From Torreya grandis (lineage: Eukaryota > Streptophyta > Pinopsida > Cupressales > Taxaceae), in assembly GCA_037957365.1 (NCBI GenBank), contig JARHVA010003168.1, forward strand, positions 1,068,501-1,132,500: a stretch of DNA of 64,000 nucleotides. The letters are read 5' to 3'. The notes beneath the pieces were generated by a model, which saw only the letters and a program-made list of their open reading frames with translations, did not search any database and was not told the DNA's origin. Shown in pieces: positions 1-12,569 of this stretch (the first letter of the stretch is position 1; every line of letters starts with the position of its first letter). The position numbers and the translations under genes are program-made.

Positions 1-560
1 GGGTGATATTAATAAGATAAAATGTCCAAAACAAAATATGAAAATTTTCTTTTAGATAAATTGTTCTATAATAATTTCCTCAAAGACCTATTTCTTTCAG
101 GAAAATTATCTGAATACTTTTTTTGAAGGGTATTTTGTCAAACAGAGTGGATGAAAACTTTTAACAAAGGGTATTTTCTCAAGAAAGTGTCACACACAAT
201 TTCCCCAAAGGGTATTTTCTTTAAAGGTCCAAATCAAAATTCCCACAAGGTCTTTTTCCAAGGAAGTGACCCAAAGGCAAAATTTTGAAGGGTAAGCCTT
301 CATCAAGTTGGACCAAACAAAAATATTGAAGGGAATTTTTTAAATCAATGTGTCCTATAAATTTTCCAAAAAGGTTTCTTTTGTAGTAAGTATCCCAAGT
401 AATTTTTATAAAGGGTATTTTTCTTCACCAAAAGGTCTAGAGCAATTCCCTTGAATGGTCTTTTCCTTTCAAGTGACCAAGACCAAATATCTGAAGGAAA
501 TTTTTCAAAGTTTTGAAGGGTATTTTCAAAGGGCCAAGGGGGATATTCAAAAATTCCAAG
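1..560. repeat. GGG-rich quasi-repeat, fragment of a giant-LTR-like sequence
   Basis: The motif AAGGGTATTTT and variants (GAAGGGTA, CCAAAGGG) recur every 20-40 bases on the plus strand. The same type of sequence lies at about 29,090-30,060 and 49,430-50,470, in the giant LTRs, and the opening stretch here (a 'gataaa-tgt' segment followed by 'aatttcc-caaag') lines up loosely with 29,118-29,150. I infer an older third copy of that LTR region, cut by the window edge. No coding sequence seen. Confidence 0.5.
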
Positions 561-3198
561 AACCTTTAAGATTCCAAGAGTACTTAGAATGACTTAGAAG
601 TGCATATCATCCATCTAGTTCTTCATTGCATTGATCTAGGCATTTTGGGGCTAGTGATAAAAAATCTATGTAGGTAGTTTGCTGAGGCTATATTTCACAT
701 GTGTGAGTGATTAAATAAGAATGGGTCATATGGGTCTATTCATTTTAGTCCCAGTAACATATACACTAATCTTTAGGTCATTTACTAAAGTGCATCAAAA
801 GTTATGGAGATCCAAAGTTTGCCTCTTTACCAAATTTCATTATTTTTCCATAGCCATTTTAAAATTTCAAATAGAGCCAAGTGAGCATATTAAAAAGACC
901 ATATATTTCATGAACAATAATTTCATGGTAAATTGGTCACATGGGTTTGTTTATCTTGGTCCCTAGTTACTATGTGTCGAGTTCTAGATCCTCTACCAAA
1001 GCACAAATGATGTTATACATTTTCAAAGTCTATTCCTTAGTCATATTTTACTAAGTTTTCCATACTTAGCCAAATGAGTTAGACCATCACCAAGACATCA
1101 CATAGGAACATATGAACTAGCCAACTTGTGAAATTTTTAGCTTCACTCAAAAGCCTCATGTGACTAGTAGATCAAGCTCAATTGGTAGATCTACTTGCTA
1201 GGAACATCCTCAAAAGCTTTCAATCTTCCATGAGCTTTCTAGTTTGCATTAGAAGATTCTAAAGTTATACCTATGCAGTAAAAGTTTTGCACTAACATCA
1301 AGTTTAATCTTAAATAAAATAACTCCTTTCAAGATTAAATGTGATGGTTATGTAAATAAAAATGATAGTCATGTGAACATCATTTGATGTCCTACAAACC
1401 ATCAAATTTAAGATGATGAAATAGCCATTGGCTTAAAAATAATGGGTCCTAGAAAGATCAATAGTCCTCGCTTGATCGTACATCTTGATCTAATGGTGAG
1501 AGATGGGTCAAACAGCCAAATAGATTGAGAGGCCACCACATGGTATAAGTGGATGAACATATAGACTTATATTAAGATCTTGAGGATGAACACATGTTTG
1601 ACATGTGGTGTAAGTGAAGATAGAGTTGATAATTAAAAGATAGATGTGAGGGCTCACATTTATTCATACCTAGTAAATCTAATTGAAATGTTCAATGATC
1701 TGAGTTAGCTTTGATTGCCAATAGAAAAGGATTGATTTGGGACATTTTTGACTAGGGTTAGTGGACTAGCGTGACTTGTTTAAAGAAAATAAATCAACTT
1801 GAGCTAGTGGAAATAAATAGATTCAAGCTCAAATATGATCTGAGTTGGACTACAATGCATAAACAAAGGACCAATCATTGTTTTCAGGGATCTATAGAGA
1901 TAGATTAGGTATTTTAAATATAACATAGATAAAAGGTTAGCAAGTTGGTGGCTAAATTATACTAGGCATCAAGTAGAATTTTGTACCTATGGACTATAAT
2001 AAAACCAATAATATTAGATTGGTTTTCATCTATAGTTAATCTAGGTCTAGGTTTCAAAGCATGGAGTAATTTTTTGTAATCAATGAAGCAGTGTCTCAAG
2101 CCATTCTCCTAACATATATCCACCCAAATTAGACATAAAAAAGCTCATTCAAGTTTATAGATTTAAGGATTTTATCCTTATATAGAATCCAAGTGAAAAG
2201 ATGCATAAAATATCAAGGAAAGGGTCTAGTGTTGGGAATTGTAGCTAGGGTGATTCAATGCATCTTTAGAACCTTTGGGGACCTCCTCACTCAAAAATCC
2301 ATGGGTAGTGTCATGATTGATAAAAAATGTGTCAAGGATTTCATTGACTGAGGAGAAAATGTGGTAGCTCAAGTTTAATTAATGACCTAAGACAAAGTGT
2401 TCTTGTTATAAAGGCATGTTTCGACATATTTTATCTCTTCTCCCCTTCTCATGTATATCTCATTCTTTTCTCCTTTGTAAAAGTTCTCATATTTTAGAAT
2501 TTTTATCTTTTTGGGAGATAGGGATACTCTTTGAGATATTCTAAAGTATGCTTAGCTTGATTAGGCTTGACCCTGTCACACATTTATAATAACTACCTCT
2601 TGATGAAATATAAGACTTTATTTACCTATCTCATGCCTTAGATCTAGTTTGGTGAGTTGTGGATGGTGGCATTGTGTGAAGGAGAATATTCCTCATCCAT
2701 TGACCTCCTTTATAACATAATTTATGGAGTTTTGAATGTTGTTTGTAGGTCTAGATTAGTGTTCTAATCTAAACCTCTTTTATGAAATGCTTATGCAAAT
2801 TATCTTGATCTTGAGATTATGTGAGCTAATATTATCTTTAATAGATCTAGTGTGGGTTCAATATTATGGGATTTTACCCTTTAAATTTGGTATATTTCCT
2901 AGTTAAATTTATTAGGATCCCTTATTCTCTTTATAACCCTTTTCCCTAAAAATCATTAGCTTAGCATTAGTTTAGGTGAGAATTAAACAGGAAGTTGGCC
3001 TACTTTGGAAGTTCATCCCCAACTTAGGTTATCCATAGCCTTAGGTTGTTCCCATATTATATATTATCTAAAGAAAACCTAAAGAAACCTATCTAAGGGT
3101 GAAAATTAATCCTATAATAGTTAGTTGAGATTGATAATCCTTAAAGTATGAAGAAAAATTAATTTGATAGGATCCCCTATGTATAGACTATAGATCTA
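561..3198. other. Non-coding, no recognisable feature
   Basis: About 2.6 kb of AT-rich sequence. Only short open frames occur, for example 81 codons at 721-966, and none resembles a known domain. It is probably transposon debris too old to classify, but nothing in the sequence proves this. Confidence 0.6.
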
Positions 3199-3340
3199 TG
3201 TTGATAGAATTGACAAATTTGAAAACCTAAAAATAGAGAGTTGAACTAGGTTGAAAGGCTTGATGAAGTTGAAAAACCTACACACATAGAGTTTAACTAG
3301 GTCAACAAGTTTGATGATGTTTGAGAACCTATGCATAGAG
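3199..3340. repeat. Degenerate tandem repeat, about 50-bp unit, three copies
   Basis: Three imperfect units at about 3,199-3,238, 3,239-3,290 and 3,291-3,340 share the frame 'aactaggt-aa--gtttgatga-gtttga-aacct---catagag'. They contain AGGTCAAC/TTGA words like those upstream of the TATA boxes in the LTR-like blocks of this window. Function unknown. Confidence 0.6.
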
Positions 3341-3737
3341 TGTTAAATTGGGTGAAAAATCTCAATCCAATTGAATGCAAATAATAATTAAAAATATGAA
3401 AGAGTTATATTAGTTTTTGTTTCATTACAATATATGTAAGTGAAATAAGATAGATCTAAAACTTATCATACTTAGTAATATTTAAGCTTGAAGAAGGTAA
3501 TCAACAACAATATGTGTAACAATACTTTGTTATATCAGGGTCATGATCAATGATGAATATGATAAACCTAAAATATGTGATCTCTTATCATATAATGGAA
3601 AATTAGAGGTTTCTAAGGCCTCTAATCAAATTCTATCATACATCAACCCTAGCTAGGTCTTATGATTTTAATAAAAGTAATAAAGTTAATATACTAAATA
3701 AACATACAAGCTAATTTATTAAATGAATATGTAATAT

Positions 3738-4335
3738 AATCTAGTTCTCACCAAAGCTTGTAGCACAAATGAGGAAGACAATTAAGAAGAAAAGATAATT
3801 ATATTAAAGACAATATAAAAGTAATCTAAGAAAGGAGGGATACAATTCAATATATTGGTTTCTACAACATCTACTTATCAAGATATGAAGGGTTAGGAGT
3901 ATCATGCCTAAATATCTCGTTTGGACAATGGTACTTTAAAAGAGGTTGTTTTGGATTATAAGGATCATAAGTATAAATTGGTTATTGGATATAAAACTTA
4001 TCGCATGCATCCAAGACCTCCATAAGACAAGTGGTACTACTCCAATGAAAGAACCTAAGCAATGAAACATCCAATTGATAGTATAGATATATTTGTGAGT
4101 TGTAGTGATGCATAATTGAATGATCCTATATTTTGAAATAAATTTGAGGTGTTATTTATATCCAAGGATTGACCATAAACCCTCTTAGGAATATATCTGA
4201 CAAGGTTGGCTAGGTCAACCTTGTTTGGTTAGAAATAAAGTAGTTATGCCTCAAACTAGGTCAGCTAGGTTGATAGAGTTTTATAATTTACACTAAGTCC
4301 CAACAAGGTTGACCAGGTTGACATAGTATAAAAAT
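3738..4335 (-). repeat. LTR-like block (LTR-0), probable 3' LTR of GYP0
   Basis: Read on the minus strand it shows TTGAC/GTCAA motifs (plus-strand 4,213-4,220, 4,309-4,314 and 4,318-4,323), then a TATA box (TATAAATAAC, complement of 4,151-4,160), then about 400 bp, ending in CTTTGGTGAGAACTAGATTA (complement of 3,738-3,757). The plus-strand blocks at 8.2-8.9 kb and 21.3-21.7 kb end in nearly the same word. The motif cluster, TATA box and shared end in this order support an LTR (U3, R, U5) lying downstream of the GYP0 integrase. Outer edges are approximate, and no target-site duplication was found. Confidence 0.5.
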
Positions 4336-4869
4336 GGATAAAAGTGGTATTTTCTAAAGTATGGGATATTTTGTATGGTGAATTGTTTATGGGAGTGTAT
4401 AAATGGGTTTATATTAATTATGGAACTAGACAAGAGTGGATTGTAGTAGCTTTAGGTAATGGTTTAGGGGTCAACAATTTTATGAAGCACTTAAGTTTTG
4501 GCAACCCCTTTTTGAGTGCACCATTTAAAGTATACACTCAGATAAATTGAGATTTGATAGGTTCCTATAATAGAGAAAACATCACTAGCTTATAAGTTTG
4601 AAAATATTATGTGTATATAGGTATGTGTAGCAATATTATTTAATGTGGCTGCTAGCCAATTTTCATCTAAACTTTCTAGTTTAGTCAGGAATTGGTTTAT
4701 TTATTATTAATGATCAAGGATACCGAAAAGAAAAACATAAATTCTAGGTATTTATACCTATAATAGAAAAATGGTTTCTGATCCAAATCCATAAGAATAT
4801 AGGTTTCCCCCTTGGGCATTTTAATTCTCATTTCATAGGCCCAAAGTGTTGGATAGAGGCATAAGTGCC

Positions 4870-5600
4870 AATATTATTTAGAAGATTTAATGGTTTTGAC
4901 AAAAATTTAATTCAAAGTTTTATTAGTATCATATTCCTAGCCATTAGCCTTTGGATAATACAAATAGGTAGTGTGATGAGAGATGGAAAATTTCTTTCAC
5001 AATTCATGTACCTTGGGGTTCTTAAAAGGAGACCCATTTTTTGAATGACATGTGGGACTTTAAACCAAAAAATGATCAAATTTAAAATTAATTTGGAAAT
5101 GATTGATATATTAATCATAATAATGGGATTAAACTCACCCACTTGCTGAAATAATCAGTGGTTGTGATAATGAAATGGTGGTCATATAAGGAAGTGGGAG
5201 ATAGTTTACCAATAAAATCAAATCTCCAAGTGGAAAAGGGACACATAATGATGATGGGTTAACAAACATAGTTACAGATATAAATTTAATGAGAAAAATG
5301 TTTGATTTTATCACATTTACATATGTAATTGATTATGTCATGTTTTTGTTTCAGCCAAAATTATTTCATTATATGATTTTTTTGGGCAGTCACATGGCCA
5401 CTAAAATGTCCACCACAAATGTTATTGTGACAATGGAAGAGGACCTTATCGAATTTATCTTAGTCAACACACCATAGTAACATGTTTTCAAAGTCTCTAC
5501 AATATATAATCATGTCTATGACAATGTACTTAGATGAAATGATGCATAGATGTCACTTCTATTGTGAGTTAGCACCCTCAAGATAAATTTAGTCAATTGG
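4870..5600 (-). pseudogene. GYP0 integrase remnant
   Basis: Minus-strand pieces fit the gypsy integrase in order. First comes the N-terminal His-Cys zinc-binding region, with CGGHFSGHVTAQK and then YICKCDK. The catalytic core follows: GDLILL for the first acidic motif, DYF-SKW, NGSPFKN where family members have DNG-QF, and YYPKANG before the glutamate helix. Frames change several times and stops interrupt it. The expected core Asp in the NG motif is not visible, so it cannot encode an active enzyme. It lies directly downstream of GYP0 RNase H. Confidence 0.65.
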
Positions 5601-5689
5601 GTAGTTGAAAATATTAGCATACCAACAAGATGAGACAATGGTATATTTATCTATATATCATATTATATAATAAATTAAATTGGTATCCA

Positions 5690-6330
5690 TTATACTACTT
5701 ATCTCAATAGGTGAGTCTAATAACCAATCAAAAATATCTTTTCCTTTGATGGAATTTTGGTTGACATATGCAAGCTTTAATTTGATCAATAACATGATAA
5801 AATGTAAAATATTTTGTGATAAGGTTGTTTTGGTAAATAAAATTCATAAGGATTTATATCTCAATATGATCCTCATTTATTGACTAATAATATAGTTTCA
5901 TTATTTTTTGGTTGTGAAAACAATAGTGAAGCATTCTTTCTCTACCTATATGTAGCATGTTTCATGATCAATGAGAGTGTAGATAATAGAATAGATGTCA
6001 CACACCTTGACATCATCATCCTCCTAGGACATGTAGGTGAATGACACATTTGTAACCCTAATATAAGATATGAGAGGATCATCATATTTGGGTGACATGA
6101 TTGTTAGAGGAGACATAAGGAAGCATTTTACTACTTCAAATGCATCATGATAATCACTCATCTAGGTCAAGACACATACTTTGTAAATTAAATTATTAAT
6201 TTAGTGAACTAAATATATGAGGTCATGTATGGATCATAAAATTGACTACAAATTACATAAGAATTAGATAATACCTAAATCATAATTATGGGGAACATAT
6301 CTAGATTTATGTGAAATTTATGCTAGGAGA
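5690..6330 (-). pseudogene. GYP0 RNase H remnant and RT tail
   Basis: On the minus strand the words IDHETCYI, EKECFTIVF and then VNQNSIKGKDIFDWL match the gypsy RNase H segment in which a substrate-sharing Tyr is followed by EK-CLALVF and later by 'Q-SIKG-AIADFLA'. Stops and frame changes are frequent. It joins the RT fragment above and the integrase fragment below in the expected order. Confidence 0.55.
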
Positions 6331-6433
6331 TAATGTATTCAAGGATTTTTTCATCTATGAATCCAAACACACACTTTATAGGATTGAGAGTGACACCATA
6401 TTAGATTAATCATGTGAGGCTGATTTATGACAA

Positions 6434-7150
6434 TTATATATGATCAATTCTTTGATTTGATTTCCGTACAATATCATATACATATGCCTCCATTATCTTA
6501 ACAATGAGATCATGAAGAATATGCATCATGGCCCTTTGATATGTTTCTATATAATTTTTAAGAACAAAAGGCATGAATAAATAACATAAGGTCACACATG
6601 GTATAGTTAAGTATGTTTTTATTTGATCTTCATCAGAGATGTAGATTTGGTTATATTCAAAGAAACCATCCATGAGAAATAGAAACTCATAACTTGTCAA
6701 AGCATTGACTATAACATCAATGGATAAAATAGGAAAATAATCCTTCGTACATGATTTTTTAATATCAATAAACTCAATATATATCCTAATTTTACTAATC
6801 TTATTATGAACAAGGATGTTATTAGACATCCATTTATAATATTCCATAGGTTTTATGAACCCTAGTTGAAGATTTTAATGACCTCTTCTTTCACTATTAA
6901 TGCATATTCTATATTAATTAGCCTAATATATTTTTTATGGGATTTGCATTAGGAATAATGAATATATTATGAACACATACTGTAGGCTTGATGCATATCA
7001 TATCTACGTAGGAGAAGACAAAATATTTAGACAACTTTATTAGTAGTTGCTTGTGGTATTCTACTTCTTATTACAAAAGTGAAGACTCGATTTTGAGGAT
7101 TCTAGGGCTTGTTTTAGTCCCTATATTAATTTCAATAGTATATTTAATGA
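6434..7150 (-). pseudogene. GYP0 reverse transcriptase remnant
   Basis: An open stretch of 137 codons (6,434-6,847) carries the gypsy RT core: KIRIYIEFIDIKKSC (usual R-CVDFRDLN), FLMDGFFEYNQI (usual SFMDGFSGYNQI), MPFVLKNYIETYQRAM, then AYVYDIV where the catalytic YVDD box belongs. The first Asp of that box is Tyr. Upstream, about 6,860-7,150, shifted frames carry the connecting region before RT (KLSKYFVFSYVDM, usual DVFAWSY-DMPG). The enzyme is dead through the YVYD change and upstream frameshifts. Length and motif spacing otherwise fit Tat/Athila-type RT. Confidence 0.85.
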
Positions 7151-8224
7151 GGGAGGAATTTCCCTCTTAAAATTAATTAGGAGTGAACATGAGTTTAATA
7201 TCTTCACCTTCAATGTTAAAAACATCAAGCTCCTCATTAGAAGATAAATAATATTCAACCTTTTATTAAGAATAGTAATAATTGCTTACAAGGGTGGATG
7301 TAAAATAACAAGTGAGATAAAAACCTCTATTATGTTGATAATATAGGATGTTTTCATAATCATTAAGGAAGTCTAGGATGGATTTTTCATTTTCAATAAT
7401 GTCAAGGAATAGTGGGCTAATATCCCTCCCTATACAACCAAGGGTTTGTTCATTAGATGATTTATGCACGAGGGACTCTATATCAACATACACCATAAAA
7501 TATAACTCAGGTATTGATAGGTGATGGTGAAAATAAAATCAAAATAAACCATATAAACAATAAGTTGGTTTCCTTCCCTTGGCATGACTTGTATATAAAT
7601 GAAGTTAAAATCTTTGGTGACTTCTTACACAACAACCTTATAAATCTAAAGGTGTCTGACTTTAGTTTTATATATTTATGAAATTTTATTTGATAATAGC
7701 TATGAATCACTATTGAATTTTAGTTTATAAATTATAAATAATTTAGTGATGATCATTACAAGAAATAAATCTCCATACTCAACCCCATTTTTGTTACAGT
7801 CAAAGTCAATTTTAAAATTGAAAGGCATGATCCTCCATTCTCAAGAGATCAAGATAACTCTTAATCCTACGCAAAAATGACATTTTCCCCATCATAGTGA
7901 ATGCCCCATTGATCATGTGTAAAAGAATAATTATCATAATATCAAAGGAGGAATTTTTGATCCTATATATACATAATATTTTCAAACTTTTATTGATTAA
8001 TGATGTTTTTTATCTTTTAGGAACCCATCGAGTCTCAATATTTCTAAGTGCACACCTTAAGGGGTAAACCAAGAAAGGGGTGGGTAGAACATTAGTGATT
8101 CATAGGATTTTTTTCCCTTTTTACACTTATTATCTACACACTTATCTCCAAAAATTCATTCCCCTAAGCTTGTTCTTATCTATTACACACTCCTTAGTCA
8201 TTTCCTACCTTTTGTCCTCTTTTC
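7151..8224. other. Probable decayed PR/gag end of GYP0, then unassigned
   Basis: A 76-codon minus frame (7,266-7,496, with LDIIENEKSILDFL) is compatible with the linker between protease and RT in Tat elements, but the match is weak. Above 7.5 kb no domain is recognisable. No promoter or repeat stands out before LTR-A. Confidence 0.3.
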
Positions 8225-8925
8225 CCTAACCTTAGCCCATTTTTGACTATCTATTATACTAGGTTGACTAGGTTAACCCTATACAATTCTGGGTGAAATT
8301 CATTTAGGGTCTAGGTTGGCTCTTAGCTGACCTAGCACATGACATAGTGCATTCTTGTCCAAAACTATTCTAAGTCAACTAAGTCAAACCTATCAGCCAA
8401 ATTTTTTAGAATGGATTAGGTTTAAATCCACCTATATATAGAAGTTCATTTCACCATTATTTAGAGAATAAAATAATAAGTAAGAGATATTTCAAACTTT
8501 ATTATCCACCATTATACCTGAAGAACAAATTTAGGTTTTATATTTTCTTTGGAGATACAAATCTTGTCTTGTCAAGAAGTTTTTTAGATGCATTGATAGG
8601 TTGTGTAGACTAGAGAATATTTATCTTTTTCATCCTTACATACCACAATTACCTCTTGTGAATCACCTTGTACAAGCAAGAGATTGAGGCTTATTGGGTT
8701 CATATTCAAGGTAAGTATTCCTAACTTTGTTTCCCTTTTATAAGAGTAGATAGATATGCATTTGTAATTCTCTTCTATGCATTAGGATTCTGTATACATT
8801 GATGTGAGTATATGTCTTCTATGAATGTTTAATTTTATTTTTTATAACCCCCATCTATTCCATAAGCTTTGGTGAGCACTATATTATAATTTACTTTACT
8901 TTTTATTGTTTTACTTGTTACTACT
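8225..8925 (+). repeat. LTR-like block (LTR-A), plus strand
   Basis: TTGAC/GTCAA words lie at 8,243-8,247, 8,264-8,269 and 8,373-8,386. A TATA box (TATATATA) is at 8,433-8,440. The block ends in AGCTTTGGTGAGCACTATAT near 8,865-8,885. From about 8,460 to 8,925 it is directly repeated at 21,300-21,735, for example the shared words GTATTGATAGGTTGTGTA-like and GGTAAGTATTCCTAACTTT. Same architecture as LTR-0 in the opposite orientation. I infer U3-R-U5 of an LTR, but no internal region can be assigned to it with certainty. Confidence 0.55.
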
Positions 8926-8939
8926 ATGGGTCAAAATTT

Positions 8940-10396
8940 TGTTGAGATGAATCTCTAGAAGCGCTAGTTCCCTTGATGCACTTTTTGAAGAACTTTCTTG
9001 CCTATCAACTTTGGATAAAAATGGTTAATAAAATTAATAATAAAGATAAAAAATGTGATGCAAAAATATTTTATTTCCTCATATTGACTCAAATTTTACC
9101 ACTTAGAGTGAAACAAGAATTCTTTCACACAAACTCACAATTCAAATTTCATTATCACATTAATGTTTAATAAGTTAGGTCCAAAAGGTATTTTGATAAT
9201 TAAGAGGGTAATTAAGGATTATTTTGTGGAATATATTCATGAAACACTTATAATACACCCATAAACTTATAAAATAACACTAATAAAGACCTGTAATAAT
9301 TTCTCTTCTACATATTTAGTGAACAATCAAGGATAACATGCTAGAAAAGATAATCTTCTACTAGACAAGACCAACAAGATTGCATTAACACTAAATTTAA
9401 TAGCATGTGAGAAGGAAAATAATTTTTTTATTTATTAAAGATTAATTAAATCACAAAAATGGCAAGGGTTTCACCATTAACCAATGGAGGCTACCAAAAA
9501 GAGCCAAAAGAGTCAATATTTATAGCTTTTAAGAGAGAAGCAAGACAAGGGAAGTCCAAAGTTCAATTGAATACTTTTAAATATAATAAAAGGGGTTACA
9601 ATTTTATGAGAGAGATATTGGATTAAAATTTTAATGTTATGAAGACCAAATGTCCATAAAAGTCATGAAACTTATGAAAAATGGTATAAATCTCCCAGTT
9701 TTGGCTTAGAAAACTGCCTTCATACTTTGAACGTATTTGAACATACCAAAAATAACTAGGTATAGTTATTATTATTGGGATAATAGGGAAGGTATTTATG
9801 AATTAATTTAAATTCATTATTTTCATTTTTACTCATATAGAAGCTCTTGGAAGGAAGCCATCACTGTCTATAATCTAAAACACCCCCTTTTCAATCACCC
9901 CTCACACTTGGCCTCAAAACTACCTTTAGTTTTCCATGTAAATACATGGAATGAAGTTAATGACACCTATAAATAAAATACATGGAATTATAGGCATAAA
10001 TAATGATTTAAAAAGGCTCACACTTTGAGTTTTCACCCTTATGTCCACTATGCCAGTTTTGACTGGATGAAAGGAAGGCTATTGTTTAAACATTTATAAG
10101 TTTTTTATTATCAATAAATTAGCTTGGGGAGTTATAAAAATTCCTAATAATCCCCTCAAACTTGAATTCATCTTCATATATTATCTAGAACCTATAAAAC
10201 ACATATAATTATGTACAACTCATCTTGGTGGGAGATAGCCTGAGGGATTCATATGCATGTTATAATAGGTTTTATGTTCAAAATATGACATTATATTTAT
10301 ATTTCCAACCTAATCTCTCCAATTAGGTCACAACCAAGGATTGTAAGGGTTTATAAGTAGTTATGGTTCTTAAGCTTTGTTCATAAAGCTTTGACA
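8940..10396 (+). repeat. LTR-like block B, left copy
   Basis: About 1,457 bp, inversely repeated at 19,731-21,200. It starts TGTTGAGAT and ends TTTGACA, so it has the TG...CA form of an LTR. Shared words include AGATAATCTTCTACTAGAC, GGTTTCACCATTAACCAATGG and GAAGGAAGCCATCACT. Homology fades within about 20 bp of the ends given. There is no matching target-site duplication. It abuts the truncated gag of GYP1, so it is best read as a solo LTR or a rearranged end. An inverted-repeat DNA transposon is possible but less likely. Confidence 0.55.
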
Positions 10397-11130
10397 TTGG
10401 ATGTACTTCTCAATACCACAAGCATTTTGCTCCAAAGTGTCACTAATGAATTGGTTTCCATTAAAAGGGAAAAAACCCAAATTTATAGATCTTATCAGCC
10501 CTACAAGGGAAATATCCCTCCTTTCCAAGGTAATGCTCAAGGACAAGGTCAAATCACTCAAGCTAGACCTTAAGAAAGTTACAATACTAATTATTCATCT
10601 TATTCCAAAGCTATTGTTCCCTCTTAAAACATTTTTTTACAATAATAACCATGTTATCCATCCTATGAACAAAATCAAGGCCAAGTTACATATGCCAATG
10701 AAAGGCCTAGTCAAGACATGACAATGTAAGGAAATCAAGTATCTCAAGTTCCCACTCTTGATATGCCAATGACTAATGCAATGAAAATGGGAATGGAGAG
10801 TGTAAAAACACAATATTATTATAATCTAAAAAATAATTTGGAGGGAGAGTTTTGTGCCATCAATAATTTGGGGAATTCAAGCAATGTGAATACTAGTATG
10901 GCTTCTAACACTGGGTCTAAGAAGAGGGTTGTTCAAGAGACACAAGGGGATAATCCAGGACCAATTTTGACTCATATAACATCTCCAATAGTGATGGGAT
11001 ATAATTTATATCATAATTTTCATGAAAATAATAAGTTTAAAAATACAAGGCTTGCTCCTATACATCCACCTCCACAAGCTACACCAAAAATATATTAGTG
11101 CTTCCAAAGAGCCTTCCAAGGTGAGAAATA
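10391..11130 (+). pseudogene. GYP1 gag, C-terminal part
   Basis: The plus frame reads QSVTNELVSIKREK, then a Gln/Tyr/Pro-rich stretch, then a 111-codon open piece (10,763-11,098) ending in a Pro-rich stretch. Low-complexity Gln/Pro/Tyr composition directly before the protease is what the C-terminal half of a plant gypsy Gag looks like. No zinc knuckle is visible, and the N-terminal Gag core is absent. The assignment rests on position and composition rather than on a specific motif. Confidence 0.5.
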
Positions 11131-11339
11131 CTTATATTAATTTTGTGGATAAAATTAAGAAGTTTCATATGAATATTTAAATATGGGATTAACTAAAAAT
11201 ACCTAGACAAAAGGACATGCTTCAAAATAATTACAAGTACTTGGTAAGCAAGTTGATTCATCTAGGAATAAGAGCGTTGTCCTGGTGAATGGGACTTAGC
11301 CCATTGATGGACAAGTAAAGAAGATTGATTAAAAAAAAT

Positions 11340-11900
11340 CCTTTTTACCTATACTTAATCATTGGTGATTTTTTAGTTCACAATTTTATCATAGATAGTG
11401 GGGCTATTACTTTAGTTATGCCCAAGTGTATAGCGGATAAACTAGGCCTCAAATATGAGCCAATAGCTAAAGGAGTTTTATAATTGGATGGATTAATATC
11501 AAAACCTTGAGAGTAGTCAAGGATTTGAACTTGATTTTACATTATTTTCCTATGTTTTCCATTCCTCATGATGTGGCTATGGAATATTTACATCTATATT
11601 TTGTTCTTTGTTTTTCAAGAGAGTTTACAACTAAGATAGGTGGATACTTGGTATCGAATTGGTTTTACATGGTTTTTAGGACAAATTATGGTATTAAGGT
11701 GAATATTGAATTATAACCTATCCATCACAAACACTTGGAGACTTACATTCCTAAAGTGGCAAATCTCAATTATACCATTATTGATGAAGAGGAACTTCAC
11801 ATAGATCAATCTCTAACATCTTCTATTGAAGGAGTTTCTTATTTGTACTTAGATGAATGGGGAGATGAACATTATGAGCATGATAATTAAAAATTAATAT
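11340..11900 (+). pseudogene. GYP1 protease
   Basis: The retropepsin active site is intact as FIIDSGA, with the catalytic Asp codon at 11,394-11,396. It is followed by the family-typical 'MPKCIADKLGLKYEPIAKGV'. The next frame (11,507-11,716) continues with a region ending in NYGIKVNIEL. A TAA near 11,481 and a frame change break it. It would have cleaved Gag-Pol. It lies upstream of aRNH, not of RT. Confidence 0.75.
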
Positions 11901-11974
11901 AAGATTTTGGTCTTGGATTTTATTGTATTCATGAAGAGGACTCTTTCATGCCAAACATGGTCAAGCCAAGTGAA

Positions 11975-12510
11975 GACATGGATGGTTTATGGTAGTTGTT
12001 CTTTGATGGCTCTAAAAGTAAGTTTGGGGTAAGTGGTGGAGCAATGTTGGTTTATCCTTCCAAGGAAAGGTAATATTCCACTTTCAAATTTAAATTATCT
12101 TGTACTTGTAATGTGTAAAAATATTAAGCCCTCATTCATGTCCTTAAGTGGGCTAGAAAAATATGTGTGAAGGAGTTACAAGTGTTTGGTGATAGTGAGT
12201 TGATTTTAAATCAGGTAAGAGACCAAAATGTGAGTAAGAACTCTTTGCTCAAGTCCTATAATCATAGAGTGTGGGATCTTGTAGAGGATTTAAAATATTT
12301 TAAAATCACATCTATCCCAAGAGAAGACAAAAAATATGCTAATAGGTTAGAAATAGTTGGATCTCAATTTGATGTTGTAAAGGGGATAGGAGAAGATAAG
12401 AACCAAGCACATCTCAAAGTGATTGTAAGGCCCTCCATACCAGATAATGTCAATAATTTTAAAGTGTTTTATAGTGAAAAAAATATCACTTTTTCTACAA
12501 GAGGAGGCTA
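11975..12510 (+). pseudogene. GYP1 archaeal-type RNase H (aRNH) upstream of RT
   Basis: The frame shows LFFDGSKSKFGVSGGAMLV (first catalytic Asp in FDGS), then a middle segment ending CVKELQVFGDSELILNQV (Asp in the GDSE motif), then HRVWDLVEDLKYFKITSIPR. This is the aRNH fold found as an extra domain in plant Tat elements, distinct from the ordinary gypsy RNase H, which this element also has at 13.5-14.2 kb. The piece 12,167-12,511 is open; the upstream part contains stops where Trp, Gln or Glu codons would be expected. It is followed by a conserved linker (RPSIPDN). Its position between PR and RT is shared with GIANT and differs from GYP3. Confidence 0.8.
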
Positions 12511-12569
12511 AGTTTTCTTCCAAGAATAAGTCCAAACTAAAACAACAATATGGAGGGTAGATTATACAA

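Larger units (their letters stand above)
3738..7500 (-). mobile_element. GYP0: decayed Ty3/gypsy element, minus strand
   Basis: A chain of pol fragments on the minus strand runs from a connecting region near 7.1 kb through reverse transcriptase, RNase H and integrase down to about 4.87 kb, followed by LTR-0. Domain order RT-RH-IN is that of gypsy elements. I saw no aRNH between RH and IN, but the interval is too decayed to exclude one. The 5' LTR and gag are not identifiable; above 7.5 kb the sequence stops resembling pol. Confidence 0.65.

Noticed and set aside
721..966. 81-codon open frame as a gene
   Set aside because: No domain, no promoter, no conservation within the window; length is expected by chance. 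The same applies to 16,616-16,816, 17,363-17,617 and 22,751-22,975.
5680..5883. 67-codon plus-strand frame
   Set aside because: Lies antisense to the GYP0 RNase H and integrase remnant, and has no domain of its own.
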